From an uncultured Paraprevotella sp. (GTDB lineage Bacteria; Bacteroidota; Bacteroidia; Bacteroidales; Bacteroidaceae), in assembly GCA_910586505.1 (NCBI GenBank), contig CAJUGV010000002.1, positions 215,810 through 279,809 on the forward strand: a stretch of DNA of 64,000 nt. The letters run 5' to 3'. This document shows, piece by piece, positions 25,435 through 34,969 of this stretch (its first letter is position 1; the number at the start of each line of letters is the position of its first letter). The translations under genes and the position numbers were made by a program. Under the pieces are notes generated by a model. It ran no database searches. It saw nothing but the letters and a program-made list of their open reading frames with translations, and had not been told where the DNA came from.

Positions 25435-26778
25435 TTATTTAGCATTACGTGCCCGAATAAGGGCCATTACTGTTGTTTTTCCCATACGAATATTATCCAG
25501 CATCGGACGAGCAGAAGGACAAGTAAACTGACATGAACCGCACTCAATGCAAGATACAATATCGTTTTCTTCTACCAGATCCCAATTGCGAAACGCAGAA
25601 GCCGTCGCTAACAAATAGGGTTCAAGCCCCATAGGACAAGCACTCACACACTTTGCACAACGAATACAAGGCTGAGGTTCTGCACGGCGTGACTCATTTT
25701 CCGTCATCAGCAATAACCCCGATGAACCTTTACATACAGGCACATCAAGATTCATCAGAGCCTTACCCATCATAGGTCCTCCTCCTATTACCTTTCCTGT
25801 ATTTTCCGGCATACCACCACACTCCTCGATAAGTTGATGCATCGGAGTCCCTATTCGTGCCAGTAAATTGGACGGATTCGGTACATCTTTTCCCGTTACG
25901 GTAATAACACGCTCAAACACAGGCTTATTTTTCATTACCGCCTCATAAATGGCAAAAGTCGTTCCGACGTTCTGCACCACAGCACCTACGCTGATAGGTA
26001 AAGCCGGCGGAGCTGGAACTTCGCGTCCCGTCACAGCTGCAATCAATTGCTTCTCACCTCCCTGCGGATATTTTACTTGCAAAGGCACAATCTCTATCTG
26101 TGGATGTGCTTTTGCCTTTTCGGAAAGAAGAGCAATAGCATCCGGCTTATTGTTTTCAATACCAATATATCCCTTATCAACGCCTACTGCTTTCATTATC
26201 AACTCCACTCCCACCAAGATTTCTTCTGGTTTTTCCAGCATTAACCTATGGTCGGCAGTCAGATAAGGTTCGCATTCCACGGCATTGATAATAACACATT
26301 CAGCCTTTGTTCCTTTTGGAGGAGACAATTTTACATGACATGGGAACGTAGCTCCTCCCATACCCACAACTCCGGCTGTTCTAACTTTATTGATTATTTC
26401 TTCCGCCGTAAGATCAGGACGTTGCGACAAGGTCACCAAATCCGTAGTCCGGTCTATGGTATCTACCCATTCATCTCCCTCCACATCCACGAATATGGCC
26501 GGACGCCGATAACCACTGGCATCCACCAATGCATCTATTTTGCTTACTTTTCCGGATACGGAAGAATATACAGGAGCAGATACAAAACCGTCCGCTTCGG
26601 CCAACATCATACCAACTTTCACTTCATCTCCTTTAGCCACGACCGGTTTAGCCGGAGCACCGATATGTTGATACAGCGAAAAAACAGCCTGCTTGGGCAA
26701 CCCGGCTCTTCGTATTGGAGAAGTGGCGGAAAGTTTGTTCTCAGATGGATGGACTCCACCTATTTTAAACGTTTTCAC
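25435..26778 (-). CDS. rnfC: Rnf electron transport complex subunit C
   Basis: A 447-aa peripheral subunit, homologue of complex I NuoF. It has an N-terminal biotinyl-like/SLBB part, the flavin/NADH fold with GVVGMGGATFPCHVKL, and two C-terminal [4Fe-4S] motifs: CIRCAKCVSACP and CIECGSCQFTCP. It takes up or gives electrons to NAD(H). It lies 32 nt after rnfB. Confidence 0.96.
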   Translation of the reverse strand: MKTFKIGGVHPSENKLSATSPIRRAGLPKQAVFSLYQHIGAPAKPVVAKGDEVKVGMMLAEADGFVSAPVYSSVSGKVSKIDALVDASGYRRPAIFVDVEGDEWVDTIDRTTDLVTLSQRPDLTAEEIINKVRTAGVVGMGGATFPCHVKLSPPKGTKAECVIINAVECEPYLTADHRLMLEKPEEILVGVELIMKAVGVDKGYIGIENNKPDAIALLSEKAKAHPQIEIVPLQVKYPQGGEKQLIAAVTGREVPAPPALPISVGAVVQNVGTTFAIYEAVMKNKPVFERVITVTGKDVPNPSNLLARIGTPMHQLIEECGGMPENTGKVIGGGPMMGKALMNLDVPVCKGSSGLLLMTENESRRAEPQPCIRCAKCVSACPMGLEPYLLATASAFRNWDLVEENDIVSCIECGSCQFTCPSARPMLDNIRMGKTTVMALIRARNAK

Positions 26779-26810
26779 GATATTCTTATTTTATTAAACA
26801 ATCAGATGAA

Positions 26811-27746
26811 TTATGCTTCTTTCTTTTCTTCCTGACCAGACACTGTATTTGAATGGATCTCCGGAGAAGCCCCGGATTGGGAAACATCAGAGGTGATCGG
26901 CTTTTCCATTTTTGGTTTGCGTGGCGGAAAGTTAACGGCATGAATGGATCCCTTAGGACATACTTCTTCGCACTTACGGCATAACTTACACTTCTCGGGA
27001 TCTATATAAGCCAGGTTGTTGCTAAGAGTAATTGCTTCGAACGGACATGTCTTTACGCACTTACCACATCCTATACAGGAAACCTTGCACACCTTGTTGG
27101 CTACAGCTCCCTTATCCCGGTTCACACACTTTACTACCATCCTACGCCCTTTAGGTCCTTTCGGACGGAGTTCTATCACCTTTCGAGGACAAGTCTTGAC
27201 ACACGCACCGCAAGCCGTACACAATTCCTCATTGACCTCCGGCAAACCTGTTTCCGGATTAATAGCCAATGCACCGAATTGACAAGCGGCTACACAGTCG
27301 CCTCCTCCTAAACATCCGAAAGCACAAGCCGTTTCTCCAGTTCCTGCCAGTAACTGCACACGACAGCTACGTACTCCGTTATACTCTACAACGTGCGGAC
27401 GATTGGCACATGTTCCATTACATCGAACTACTGCAACTTTCGGAACCGAAACTGTTGCGGCAAGTTCCAAAATACCGGCAACCTGGTCCATCACCGGCTG
27501 TCCGCCTACCGGACAAAATTTTCCTTCGAGCGAACCAGCATCCGCAGCTTTCACACAAGCTGCAGCAAAGCCAGCACAACCGGGATAGCCGCATCCACCG
27601 CAATTAGCTTGCGGCAGCACCTCGGCCACACGACCGATACGCTCATCTTCTACAACAGTAAACTTCTTGGATGCCGCATAGAGCATGATGGAAGCCACCA
27701 GTCCCACTACCCCCAGGCTGATTACTGCAATTAAAATCACGTTCAT
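26811..27746 (-). CDS. rnfB: Rnf electron transport complex subunit B (ferredoxin-like)
   Basis: This 311-aa subunit has an N-terminal membrane helix (residues 1-25), the 4Fe-4S domain NCGGCGYPGCAGFA, a second Cys-rich part (CNGTCANRP, CAFGCLGGGDCVAAC) and further ferredoxin motifs CTACGACVKTCP, CIGCGKCVKTCP and CKLCRKCEEVCP. It is the likely entry point for electrons from reduced ferredoxin. The last 35 residues are a low-complexity tail. Confidence 0.96.
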   Translation of the reverse strand: MNVILIAVISLGVVGLVASIMLYAASKKFTVVEDERIGRVAEVLPQANCGGCGYPGCAGFAAACVKAADAGSLEGKFCPVGGQPVMDQVAGILELAATVSVPKVAVVRCNGTCANRPHVVEYNGVRSCRVQLLAGTGETACAFGCLGGGDCVAACQFGALAINPETGLPEVNEELCTACGACVKTCPRKVIELRPKGPKGRRMVVKCVNRDKGAVANKVCKVSCIGCGKCVKTCPFEAITLSNNLAYIDPEKCKLCRKCEEVCPKGSIHAVNFPPRKPKMEKPITSDVSQSGASPEIHSNTVSGQEEKKEA

Positions 27747-27754
27747 AACATTGT

Positions 27755-28174
27755 TTATTTTATGTGTTTAATGGTAAATGAAAATTTCCGCGCCAATCTA
27801 TCTTTTATAAGCCATAGCACACAGTAATACCCTGTCAATACAGCCAACGCTGTTAATGCCGATACAGGTTCGCTCCCTGAAAGCTGAAATGCAAGCAGCA
27901 AAACGGTTATCAGCAACACCAACGGTGCACCATAAGCCCAGAACACGGCTGACAACCCCATCTCCAGACTTCCAGTCAACAGAACATCCTGACCCACCCG
28001 ATAAGAATCCGCTTCGGAGCTTACCACATCAATCAGTTTATCCTTGCTCTCGGAAGAATTGCACATTCTTCTGGCTACGCATGAAGAGCATGCTGAAACT
28101 TGAACTATTTGTACGCTGATGTGTTTTCCGGTCACGCTTCTTACTACGCCTCTATGGATTATATTTTGGGCCAT
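27755..28174 (-). CDS. RseC/MucC-family membrane protein
   Basis: A 139-aa protein with the RseC layout: a soluble N-terminal domain with a Cys cluster (CSSCVARRMC, near residues 29-38), then two membrane helices (about 70-115) and a basic tail. It starts the rnf operon, 8 nt before rnfB. RseC homologues are often joined to Rnf or Rsx genes and are linked to reduction of SoxR or to envelope-stress control in Proteobacteria; in Bacteroidetes a part in Rnf assembly or electron transfer is more likely, as an inference. Confidence 0.88.
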   Translation of the reverse strand: MAQNIIHRGVVRSVTGKHISVQIVQVSACSSCVARRMCNSSESKDKLIDVVSSEADSYRVGQDVLLTGSLEMGLSAVFWAYGAPLVLLITVLLLAFQLSGSEPVSALTALAVLTGYYCVLWLIKDRLARKFSFTIKHIK

Positions 28175-28202
28175 TTTGTAAACTCAATATTGCAAATCGA
28201 CG

Positions 28203-28210
28203 CAAATGTA
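28203..28210 (-). promoter_or_regulatory. -7 box TACATTTG for the rseC-rnf operon
   Basis: Consensus -7 box 29 nt before the first gene of the operon. Confidence 0.5.
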
Positions 28211-28346
28211 ACATTTATTTAGTAACTAATAGTGGGTATCTAAACAGAAAATACGCCGCATTTATCTTTTTTAACCTATTGTTTTTCAAAAGTACTCATT
28301 CAGATTAATTACATTCGTTTTCAACCACAACACCCAGCCCCCGCTA

Positions 28347-29516
28347 TCATAAATCACTTTCGCAGACCGAATCCAACTGATAATAATAATACCACCAATA
28401 TGTGTCCCCATACATTCGGCGGCATTGGTTTGAGCGCTCCGTCAAATCTGAATATTGCATACCATAAGCAAGAAAATCTTTCAGTTCCGTTTCCATAATA
28501 CTATCCTTATATGCCAAAGACGGAGTTTCATGTAAATTCTCATACAGCGCGAGAGCCTCTTTATAATAACGCGGAATACGGGCACCCGCTTCATAATAAC
28601 AAGGCAACATACGCACAAAAGCATCCAGATTCCTATCCAATAAATAAGCACAAAGTAGATAATCATGTGAAATAGGAGTGGCCGACGGAGACTGAACTAA
28701 AAGCTCAAGAAAACGTGTAGCATTTCTGAGATCCTTTCCCGGCCTGCCACCGACGGTTTTATAAAAAAGTGATATCCAGTCATGCGCATAAATCGTATCC
28801 GATGAAGCAGGAATAAGCCCCTGGCTACCATAATACTGTGGATATTCGAACAGACTTTCTCCCAACTGATTCTGGCGGCCGAGTGCAAAAACTCTCATGG
28901 CCGTAAGACTACGGTCGGCATCCAGACTCTTAACTCCCACCTGTAAGGCCATGGGATCCTGCCCCTGTACGATATATCTTACCGCACGGAGTTTGTAATG
29001 ATATACGTCATTTGTATTTGACATCCCCCCAACCACACAGAACTGCAACGCAAGCAGCAAGAAATTAACCCATAGCAGAGAAAAAACACGTTGCTTTCCG
29101 TTGTTCCGGTCCGGGAAATGCAAGGAGGCCCATGTCAGCAAGGCATGGAGAACAAAACTGATGACAAACCATATCCAATTGACGGAAAAACAGACATCCC
29201 CGTCCCTGTCCGGCACAATAGACGTCAGCATTACCAATACCAGACAAGACGGGAAATAACTGAGTACATAAAAACGGAGCGGATAAGCGACCAGCCGACG
29301 GAACAAAACTTGCAACAACAATAGCAACAATGTAATGATACAGGCCCCCCATAGCGGAGAATAAACCGTCTGCCCCTTTGACAACAGATGTTGTGCCGTA
29401 GCAAGCAAATCGGCCTGCATCACAAATAAATAAAAAAATATGAATAATATGAAAAGAGAACCACACACCCCTGAAATGATGCGTGCAGTTCTCTTCATAT
29501 AAGTTGACTCGTACAT
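28347..29516 (-). CDS. Polytopic membrane protein (DUF6057-like), function unknown
   Basis: A 389-aa protein whose first 160 residues hold about five hydrophobic helices; the rest is a soluble, Tyr-rich domain ending in a YWWYYYYQL stretch. It resembles the Bacteroidetes family DUF6057, recalled by pattern only. The start could also be the ATG at 29498 (MKRTARIISG), which begins right at the first membrane helix. It is the last gene of a minus-strand run after glgB, 34 nt behind it. Confidence 0.7.
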   Translation of the reverse strand: MYESTYMKRTARIISGVCGSLFILFIFFYLFVMQADLLATAQHLLSKGQTVYSPLWGACIITLLLLLLQVLFRRLVAYPLRFYVLSYFPSCLVLVMLTSIVPDRDGDVCFSVNWIWFVISFVLHALLTWASLHFPDRNNGKQRVFSLLWVNFLLLALQFCVVGGMSNTNDVYHYKLRAVRYIVQGQDPMALQVGVKSLDADRSLTAMRVFALGRQNQLGESLFEYPQYYGSQGLIPASSDTIYAHDWISLFYKTVGGRPGKDLRNATRFLELLVQSPSATPISHDYLLCAYLLDRNLDAFVRMLPCYYEAGARIPRYYKEALALYENLHETPSLAYKDSIMETELKDFLAYGMQYSDLTERSNQCRRMYGDTYWWYYYYQLDSVCESDL

Positions 29517-29550
29517 TCTACGTTCGTTTCAATTAATTTTTCTTCAGTTT

Positions 29551-31614
29551 TTACTTATCTTTTTTATCGTCCTCCTCTTTCACCTTACGGAGCACCATGG
29601 CAGACCGTGCAGGCAGGTAAAGTTTCAGCCACCCCTTGCCGTCTCGGGCAAGCAGCGGATCAAAGTTGGTCAGGTGACGTATGCTGTCGTCATTTAACCC
29701 ATGTCCGCCAAAAGCCGTGGCGTCTGTGTTTAGTACGACATCATAAGCCCCTTGCGGCACCATAAAACCATAATCCGTAAACGAGCGGTTATAACTGAAA
29801 TTAAACACGAAAACAAGGTTATTTCTGCTGTAAGCCAGCACCTGATCACCATCATTATGCCAGATTTCCGTCACGGGTGACTTCTGAATATTTTTCTCCT
29901 TGCCTACTATATCAAGCATCGCTTTGTCAAAATCACCCAGATAGTGGTAACACAAGTCTCTGTTGTCAACAAGATTCCACTGCCTGCGGGCATACTTATG
30001 GCTCCATCCGTTGCCCTCCCTCGGAAAATCAATCCATTCAGGATGTCCGAATTCATTACCCATAAAGTTCAGATATCCTCCATTTATAGTCGAAGCGGTA
30101 AGCAGCCGGATCATCTTATGCAGGGCTATTCCCCTCTCTGCCGCATAGTTCTCGTCTCCTTTCTTGAAATGCCAATACATATCAGCATCTATCAGACGGA
30201 ATATAATGGTCTTATCGCCTACCAACGCCTGATCGTGACTCTCACAGTAAGATATGGTCTTCTCGTCCGCACGACGATTCGTGACCTCCCAGAACATACT
30301 GCTCGGCTTCCAGTCCTCGTCCTTCTTTTCTTTAATGGTCTTTATCCAATAATCCGGTATATTCATGGCCATACGGTAGTCAAACCCATATCCGCCGCTC
30401 TTGAAAGGAGCAGCCAGTCCCGGCATACCGCTCACCTCCTCCGCTATTGTAATCGCTTTCGGATTCACTTCATGTATCAGCACATTCGCCATCGTCAGAT
30501 AACCAATGGCATTGTCATCCTGATTGCCGTTGAAATAGTCTCCATAATTGCAAAAGGCTTCGCCCAACCCGTGACTGTAATAAAGCATGGAGGTAACCCC
30601 ATCAAAGCGGAATCCGTCAAAGTGAAACTCCTCCAACCAATATTTACAGTTCGACAAAAGGAAATGTATCACCTCGTTCTTACCGTAGTCAAAGCACAGA
30701 CTGTCCCAGGCCGGATGCTCGCGCCGCGCTCCCTGATAGAAATACTGACAGGGATCACCTGCAAAATTGCCAAGTCCCTCTACCTCGTTCTTCACGGCAT
30801 GAGAATGCACGATATCCATGATGACAGCCAGCCCCATCCTGTGTGCCTCGTCTATAAGCTGTTTCAACTCTTCCGGCGTACCAAAACGACTGGAAGCTGC
30901 AAAGAAACTCGACACATGATAGCCGAAACTGCCATAATAAGGATGTTCTTGTATTGCCATGATCTGTATACAGTTGTATCCGTCGGCAGCGATACGGGGC
31001 AGGATGTTTTCGCGGAACTCATTGTAAGAACCTACCTTCTCTGCATCCTGCGCCATGCCGATATGGCATTCATAAATCAACAGAGGTGAAGTATTGGGCC
31101 GGAAATTCTTCTTCCTCCACACATACGGATGTTCGGGAGCCCATACCTGCGCACTGAATATTTTGGTCTGCTCATCCTGCACCACTCTACGGCACCATGC
31201 AGGAATACGTTCTCCGTATCCGCCGTTCCAATACACTCTCAATTTATATAAATCTCCATGCTTAAGTGCATTTCCGCGTAGTTTGATTTCCCAATTATCC
31301 GAGTTCTTCACTCTCTTCAGTTTATACTTCGGAGATTCCTCCCAATTATTGAAGTCACCGATGATATAAATCTCGGTAGCATTAGGCGCCCATTCACGGA
31401 ACACCCATCCCGCATCCGTTCGATGCAGACCGAAATACAAATAGCCGGTCGCAAACTCCGATAGAGTCAACTTACCTCCCTGAGTCAATTCACTGATTTT
31501 CGCCTGTGCATGATTAAACCGGCCTTCTATGGCCTGCTCATAATCTTTCAGCCAAGGGTCTTTCTTAATTATATCCAAAGTCTTTTTGGCAGACTTAACC
31601 GATAATTTTGCCAT
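29551..31614 (-). CDS. glgB: 1,4-alpha-glucan branching enzyme
   Basis: A 687-aa GH13 enzyme of the eukaryote-like branching enzyme group. An N-terminal CBM48 (around FREWAPNATEIYIIGDFNNW) precedes the catalytic barrel. The nucleophile Asp lies in GFRFDGVTSM, the acid Glu in TIAEEVSGMP and the third acid in YCESHDQAL. NEFGHPEWIDFPREGN is a typical branching-enzyme stretch. It makes alpha-1,6 branches in glycogen. No other glycogen gene is near; it is part of the kdsB-MORN-IMPase-YhcH run. Confidence 0.95.
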   Translation of the reverse strand: MAKLSVKSAKKTLDIIKKDPWLKDYEQAIEGRFNHAQAKISELTQGGKLTLSEFATGYLYFGLHRTDAGWVFREWAPNATEIYIIGDFNNWEESPKYKLKRVKNSDNWEIKLRGNALKHGDLYKLRVYWNGGYGERIPAWCRRVVQDEQTKIFSAQVWAPEHPYVWRKKNFRPNTSPLLIYECHIGMAQDAEKVGSYNEFRENILPRIAADGYNCIQIMAIQEHPYYGSFGYHVSSFFAASSRFGTPEELKQLIDEAHRMGLAVIMDIVHSHAVKNEVEGLGNFAGDPCQYFYQGARREHPAWDSLCFDYGKNEVIHFLLSNCKYWLEEFHFDGFRFDGVTSMLYYSHGLGEAFCNYGDYFNGNQDDNAIGYLTMANVLIHEVNPKAITIAEEVSGMPGLAAPFKSGGYGFDYRMAMNIPDYWIKTIKEKKDEDWKPSSMFWEVTNRRADEKTISYCESHDQALVGDKTIIFRLIDADMYWHFKKGDENYAAERGIALHKMIRLLTASTINGGYLNFMGNEFGHPEWIDFPREGNGWSHKYARRQWNLVDNRDLCYHYLGDFDKAMLDIVGKEKNIQKSPVTEIWHNDGDQVLAYSRNNLVFVFNFSYNRSFTDYGFMVPQGAYDVVLNTDATAFGGHGLNDDSIRHLTNFDPLLARDGKGWLKLYLPARSAMVLRKVKEEDDKKDK

Positions 31615-31637
31615 AATATATTAGAATTAAGGTGTTA

Positions 31638-32099
31638 TTATTCATTTTGTAAACCATCTGTCACCGGAATCTTGAACACGGCTTTTTTCAAAACGACCGG
31701 AGTCACTCCCGGCGCATGCGCATCCTGAGGTTGAAAAATCGCGAACATCCCTCTTTTGACTACCACATAGCTATGCGCGCGTTCCTTATAAAAAGAGATG
31801 TCCGCCGCATCATCATAATCCGCGTCCGAAAGTTCGCCAAGCGGAGAATACCCTATCGTCTCATCCCCGCTCAACGGTATTTGCACGTCTATCATCTTAC
31901 GGTGGGTCTCCAGCCTTGCTTCATCGGCCGTCTTGGCCGGAACCGTCTGAATATTAACAAACCCTCCTTCCAAATTCAACTCAGCCCGTCCCTCAGGCCG
32001 GGTCCGGATATCATATTCATCCATAAATTCACAGACGGATCTCAGACTGGGGAAAAGGGGAATATAGTCTTTCAGGTGTGCGAGTTCGTCGATAATCAT
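31638..32099 (-). CDS. YhcH/YjgK/YiaL-family cupin-like protein
   Basis: This 153-aa protein matches the DUF386 (YhcH) family: THRKMIDVQIPLSGDETIGY in the middle and FAIFQPQDAHAPGV near the end, with Glu and His residues that bind a metal in the cupin pocket. Members are found with sialic acid and other sugar genes and may be anomerases or lactone-handling enzymes; the role is not settled. It lies between the IMPase-like gene and glgB. Confidence 0.87.
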   Translation of the reverse strand: MIIDELAHLKDYIPLFPSLRSVCEFMDEYDIRTRPEGRAELNLEGGFVNIQTVPAKTADEARLETHRKMIDVQIPLSGDETIGYSPLGELSDADYDDAADISFYKERAHSYVVVKRGMFAIFQPQDAHAPGVTPVVLKKAVFKIPVTDGLQNE

Positions 32100-32154
32100 A
32101 AGTTTCAGATTTTATGGTTTTATTAGTATCATCTCAATGGCTGATAAGAAAACT

Positions 32155-32961
32155 TCATCCGTTTTCCTGTAGCACCTTATATTTACGGATCACATTCAAA
32201 AGCTCGTCATGTATATTTCCATTCGAAGCGAATACCTCTCTGGCATTAAGACAATCGGGATTTCCGCTAAAATCCGTCATTAGTCCGCCGGCTTGTTTCA
32301 GAATAATATGGCCGGCTGCAATATCCCACGGACCGATAAAGGCCTCGATACGCGCCTCAAAGCGCCCGGCTGCAATATAACATAATTCTGCGGCCGCCGC
32401 CCCCATCAGCCGAAGACCTCCCACATGCCCGTAGAGTTCCTCTATCAACTTAAGGGCAAAAGGACGGTACTGCTCCGCCTTATAGGGAAATCCCAATTCG
32501 ATAAAGGCATGTTCGAGCGTGGACATACCGCTCACATGTATCTCTCTACCGTTAAGAAATGCCTTACTGTCCTTATGCGCCCAGAAGAGCTCGTTACGGG
32601 TACATTCATAGACCACGCCTAACAATACTTCTTCACGGCTGCGCAACGCTATGCTAACGCAATAGGGTGCGTTGTCATGTATATAATTACTTGTTCCGTC
32701 CAACGGATCCACCACCCAGCAGTATTTCTCATCCTGGAGTGTACCCGTTCCTTCCTCGGCGATGAATCCGGCCTCAGGTAACAGTTCACGCAACCGGTCT
32801 ACAATGCGCCGTTCGGATGCTTTGTCCACATACGACACATAATCGTGAGCCGCTTTCTGCTCCACGCGCGTACCGTCAAACGAATTCCGCTCTGCAATCA
32901 GATACCTGCCGGTCTCTTCCGCAAGTTTCCGAACTTCTCCTGTCAGCCAGTCCAAATCCAT
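32155..32961 (-). CDS. Inositol monophosphatase-family phosphatase (SuhB/CysQ-like)
   Basis: This 268-aa enzyme has the Li+-sensitive phosphatase motifs in order: AEEGTG (Glu-Glu of metal site 1), DPLDGTSNYIH (Asp-x2-Asp-Gly) and GPWDIAAGHIILKQAGG (Trp-Asp). It removes phosphate from inositol-1-phosphate-like or 3'-phosphoadenosine-type substrates with Mg2+; which of these is not clear from sequence. It starts 13 nt after the MORN gene. Confidence 0.9.
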   Translation of the reverse strand: MDLDWLTGEVRKLAEETGRYLIAERNSFDGTRVEQKAAHDYVSYVDKASERRIVDRLRELLPEAGFIAEEGTGTLQDEKYCWVVDPLDGTSNYIHDNAPYCVSIALRSREEVLLGVVYECTRNELFWAHKDSKAFLNGREIHVSGMSTLEHAFIELGFPYKAEQYRPFALKLIEELYGHVGGLRLMGAAAAELCYIAAGRFEARIEAFIGPWDIAAGHIILKQAGGLMTDFSGNPDCLNAREVFASNGNIHDELLNVIRKYKVLQENG

Positions 32962-32974
32962 ATTCCGTCACCTC

Positions 32975-34090
32975 CTATTTAAGCATTACCCCATGACTAT
33001 ACTCGCCTTTCTGGGTGATATTTCCATTCTTATCCTTCATCACAAACGGTCCGTCTTTCTCATTGTCCTTGAAATTTCCCTCGAAACGTATCCCGTTTCC
33101 ATCCTCCATGATACCGAAACCGTTCTTCTCTCCGTTCTTGAACGTACCCTTGAACTTGGTTCCGTCTATCATTCTCAGAACTCCTTCACCGGACATTTGT
33201 CCGTCTTTCCAGCTACCTTCGTAGATATCTCCGTTGCTCCAAACGTATTTCCCCTGACCGTCGCGCTTATTAGCTTTCCACATGCCGGTATAGGACGCAC
33301 CGTTATGCCAGGTAAAGGTTCCCTGTCCGTCCTGAGCACCGTTACGGAAATGCCCTATGTATTTATTTCCGTTGGCAAAGGTGAATATGCCCTCACCCGT
33401 ACGCTCTCCCTGCACATAGCCTCCCTCGTAACGGTCTCCGTTATGGAACTCATAAACTCCTCTTCCATGCTGCACGTCATCCACCCACTCGCCGGTATAC
33501 TTATCACCGTCCGCATAATTGAACGTTCCTTTTCCATTACGCTGGTTGTCTTTCCACATGCCATCATACCACGATCCGTCATTCCAATCAAACAATCCTT
33601 TGCCGTTTTTGCGGTCCGCACTCCACTCACCACGATAGGAAGCTCCGTTGGCATACTTATATTCACCGTATCCCTCGCGCTTATCTGCATTCCATTCACC
33701 GGTATACTTATCACCGTTATAATAATGCATCATTCCTTTTCCTTGCTGAAAATCCCGGAACCACAAACCGTCGTACTTGTTATTGTTGGCAAAATAGTAG
33801 ACTCCCCTGCCGTGCTGCTGGTCCTGGAACCACTCGCCTTCATACTTCTCACCGTCGGAGAACCTGTAAACGCCATATCCCTGTCGCTTCCCTTTCACAT
33901 ATTCCCCCTCATAAGAATCACCGTTCTTAAAATGGGTCGTACCTTTTCCATAGGGTTTACCCTTAAAGAGTTCTCCCTGATATTCGGAACCGTCCTTGAA
34001 TGTATAATTCCCTATTTTGATTTCCTGAGCATTTCCTTGCAGGAAAGGCCATACTAATGCCACACTCAGAATTATGCGTCTTAATCTCAT
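32975..34090 (-). CDS. Exported MORN-repeat protein
   Basis: A 371-aa protein with a 22-residue signal peptide (MRLRRIILSVALVWPFLQGNAQ). Almost all of the rest is about 14 MORN repeats with a 23-residue period, each with the core Y-x-G-x-(W/Y/F)-x5-x-G-x-G, for example YEGEWFQDQQHGRG. MORN repeats form an elongated beta-hairpin sheet, in other systems used for membrane or protein binding. The strict phase and signal peptide place it in the periplasm or outside. It sits 17 nt behind kdsB in an operon of envelope and sugar genes. Function unknown. Confidence 0.9.
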   Translation of the reverse strand: MRLRRIILSVALVWPFLQGNAQEIKIGNYTFKDGSEYQGELFKGKPYGKGTTHFKNGDSYEGEYVKGKRQGYGVYRFSDGEKYEGEWFQDQQHGRGVYYFANNNKYDGLWFRDFQQGKGMMHYYNGDKYTGEWNADKREGYGEYKYANGASYRGEWSADRKNGKGLFDWNDGSWYDGMWKDNQRNGKGTFNYADGDKYTGEWVDDVQHGRGVYEFHNGDRYEGGYVQGERTGEGIFTFANGNKYIGHFRNGAQDGQGTFTWHNGASYTGMWKANKRDGQGKYVWSNGDIYEGSWKDGQMSGEGVLRMIDGTKFKGTFKNGEKNGFGIMEDGNGIRFEGNFKDNEKDGPFVMKDKNGNITQKGEYSHGVMLK

Positions 34091-34107
34091 TACCGTAATG
34101 CCTGTGT

Positions 34108-34875
34108 TTATCGTATATTGTGTTCTCTAAGGTGTTTCAGGAATGCTTCCGCAGCCTCCAGGTCGGCCGGAGTATCAATTCCTATCGTTTCGATGTCACT
34201 GACACCCACCTTAATGGTGTATCCGTTCTCCAACCATCTCAACTGTTCCAGCGATTCGGCCATTTCCAACGGGGACTGCGGCAGCGAGGTGATCTCCCTG
34301 AGCACCTCAGCCTTATAGGCATACAGTCCGATGTGTTTGTAGTAAACATGTCCGTCAAGCCATTCCGCCTTGTCTTTATTACGACGGAACGGTATGATAG
34401 AACGGCTGAAATACAATGCCTGCATACGATTGTTCACCACGACTTTGGGCGAATTGACATTTTCGAGCGCTGCAAGACCGTCAGCCGGTGTAAAAGGCTT
34501 CACCAAGGTGGCAATTTGCGTAGCCGGATCAGCAAAACAGTCTTTCACCGCCCGCAATTGCTGCGGCCGGATAAAAGGCTCGTCGCCCTGTATATTGATG
34601 ATCACGTCATACGGACGTCCCAAGACAGTGTAAGCTTCATAACAGCGGTCGGTGCCGCTCTTGTGATGGACACCGGTCATGACAGCTTTCCCGCCGAAAC
34701 TCATTACCGTGTCAAATATACGTTCGTCATCGGTAGCCACCACGACCTCGTCCAGTTCATCCGCAACCTGTTCGTAAACCCTTTGTATCACCGGTTTACC
34801 GCACAAAAGCGCCAATGGTTTGGCCGGAAACCTCGTAGAAGCATATCGTGCCGGAATAATTCCAATAAAATTCAT
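34108..34875 (-). CDS. kdsB: 3-deoxy-manno-octulosonate cytidylyltransferase (CMP-Kdo synthetase)
   Basis: The start is the ATG at 34875 (MNFIGIIPARYAST), giving 255 aa as in other KdsB proteins; a longer frame runs into the folK promoter. It has the nucleotidyl transferase motif IPARYASTRFPAKPL (residues 5-19), the VVVATDDERIF stretch, INIQGDEPFI and the KHIGLYAYK region that contacts Kdo. It activates Kdo as CMP-Kdo for lipid A core synthesis in the cytoplasm. It heads the run kdsB-MORN-IMPase-YhcH-glgB-DUF6057. Confidence 0.96.
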   Translation of the reverse strand: MNFIGIIPARYASTRFPAKPLALLCGKPVIQRVYEQVADELDEVVVATDDERIFDTVMSFGGKAVMTGVHHKSGTDRCYEAYTVLGRPYDVIINIQGDEPFIRPQQLRAVKDCFADPATQIATLVKPFTPADGLAALENVNSPKVVVNNRMQALYFSRSIIPFRRNKDKAEWLDGHVYYKHIGLYAYKAEVLREITSLPQSPLEMAESLEQLRWLENGYTIKVGVSDIETIGIDTPADLEAAEAFLKHLREHNIR

Positions 34876-34904
34876 TTTCTCTTTCAATAATAAAGTATGC
34901 CTTA

Positions 34905-34912
34905 CAAAAATA
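34905..34912 (-). promoter_or_regulatory. -7 box TATTTTTG for kdsB
   Basis: Consensus -7 box 30 nt before the kdsB ATG, lying back to back with the folK promoter. Confidence 0.55.
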
Positions 34913-34921
34913 CAAAATCTT

Positions 34922-34953
34922 TTTGTAAAGCAGGGCAAAACAGCCTATTTTTG
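34922..34953 (+). promoter_or_regulatory. Full Bacteroidetes promoter for folK
   Basis: -33 TTTG (34922-34925), a 20-nt spacer and -7 TATTTTTG (34946-34953). This is the best match to the consensus in the window. Transcription would start near 34960, just before the ATG at 34970, which fixes the short reading of folK. Confidence 0.75.
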
Positions 34954-34969
34954 TAACCAAAAACAGGCA

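Noticed and set aside
29944..31089. 381-codon plus-strand open frame opposite glgB
   Set aside because: The minus strand carries all GH13 catalytic motifs; the plus frame matches no family.
32993..34057. 354-codon plus-strand open frame opposite the MORN gene
   Set aside because: It mirrors the repeated codons of the MORN gene; the minus strand has a signal peptide and perfect repeat phase.
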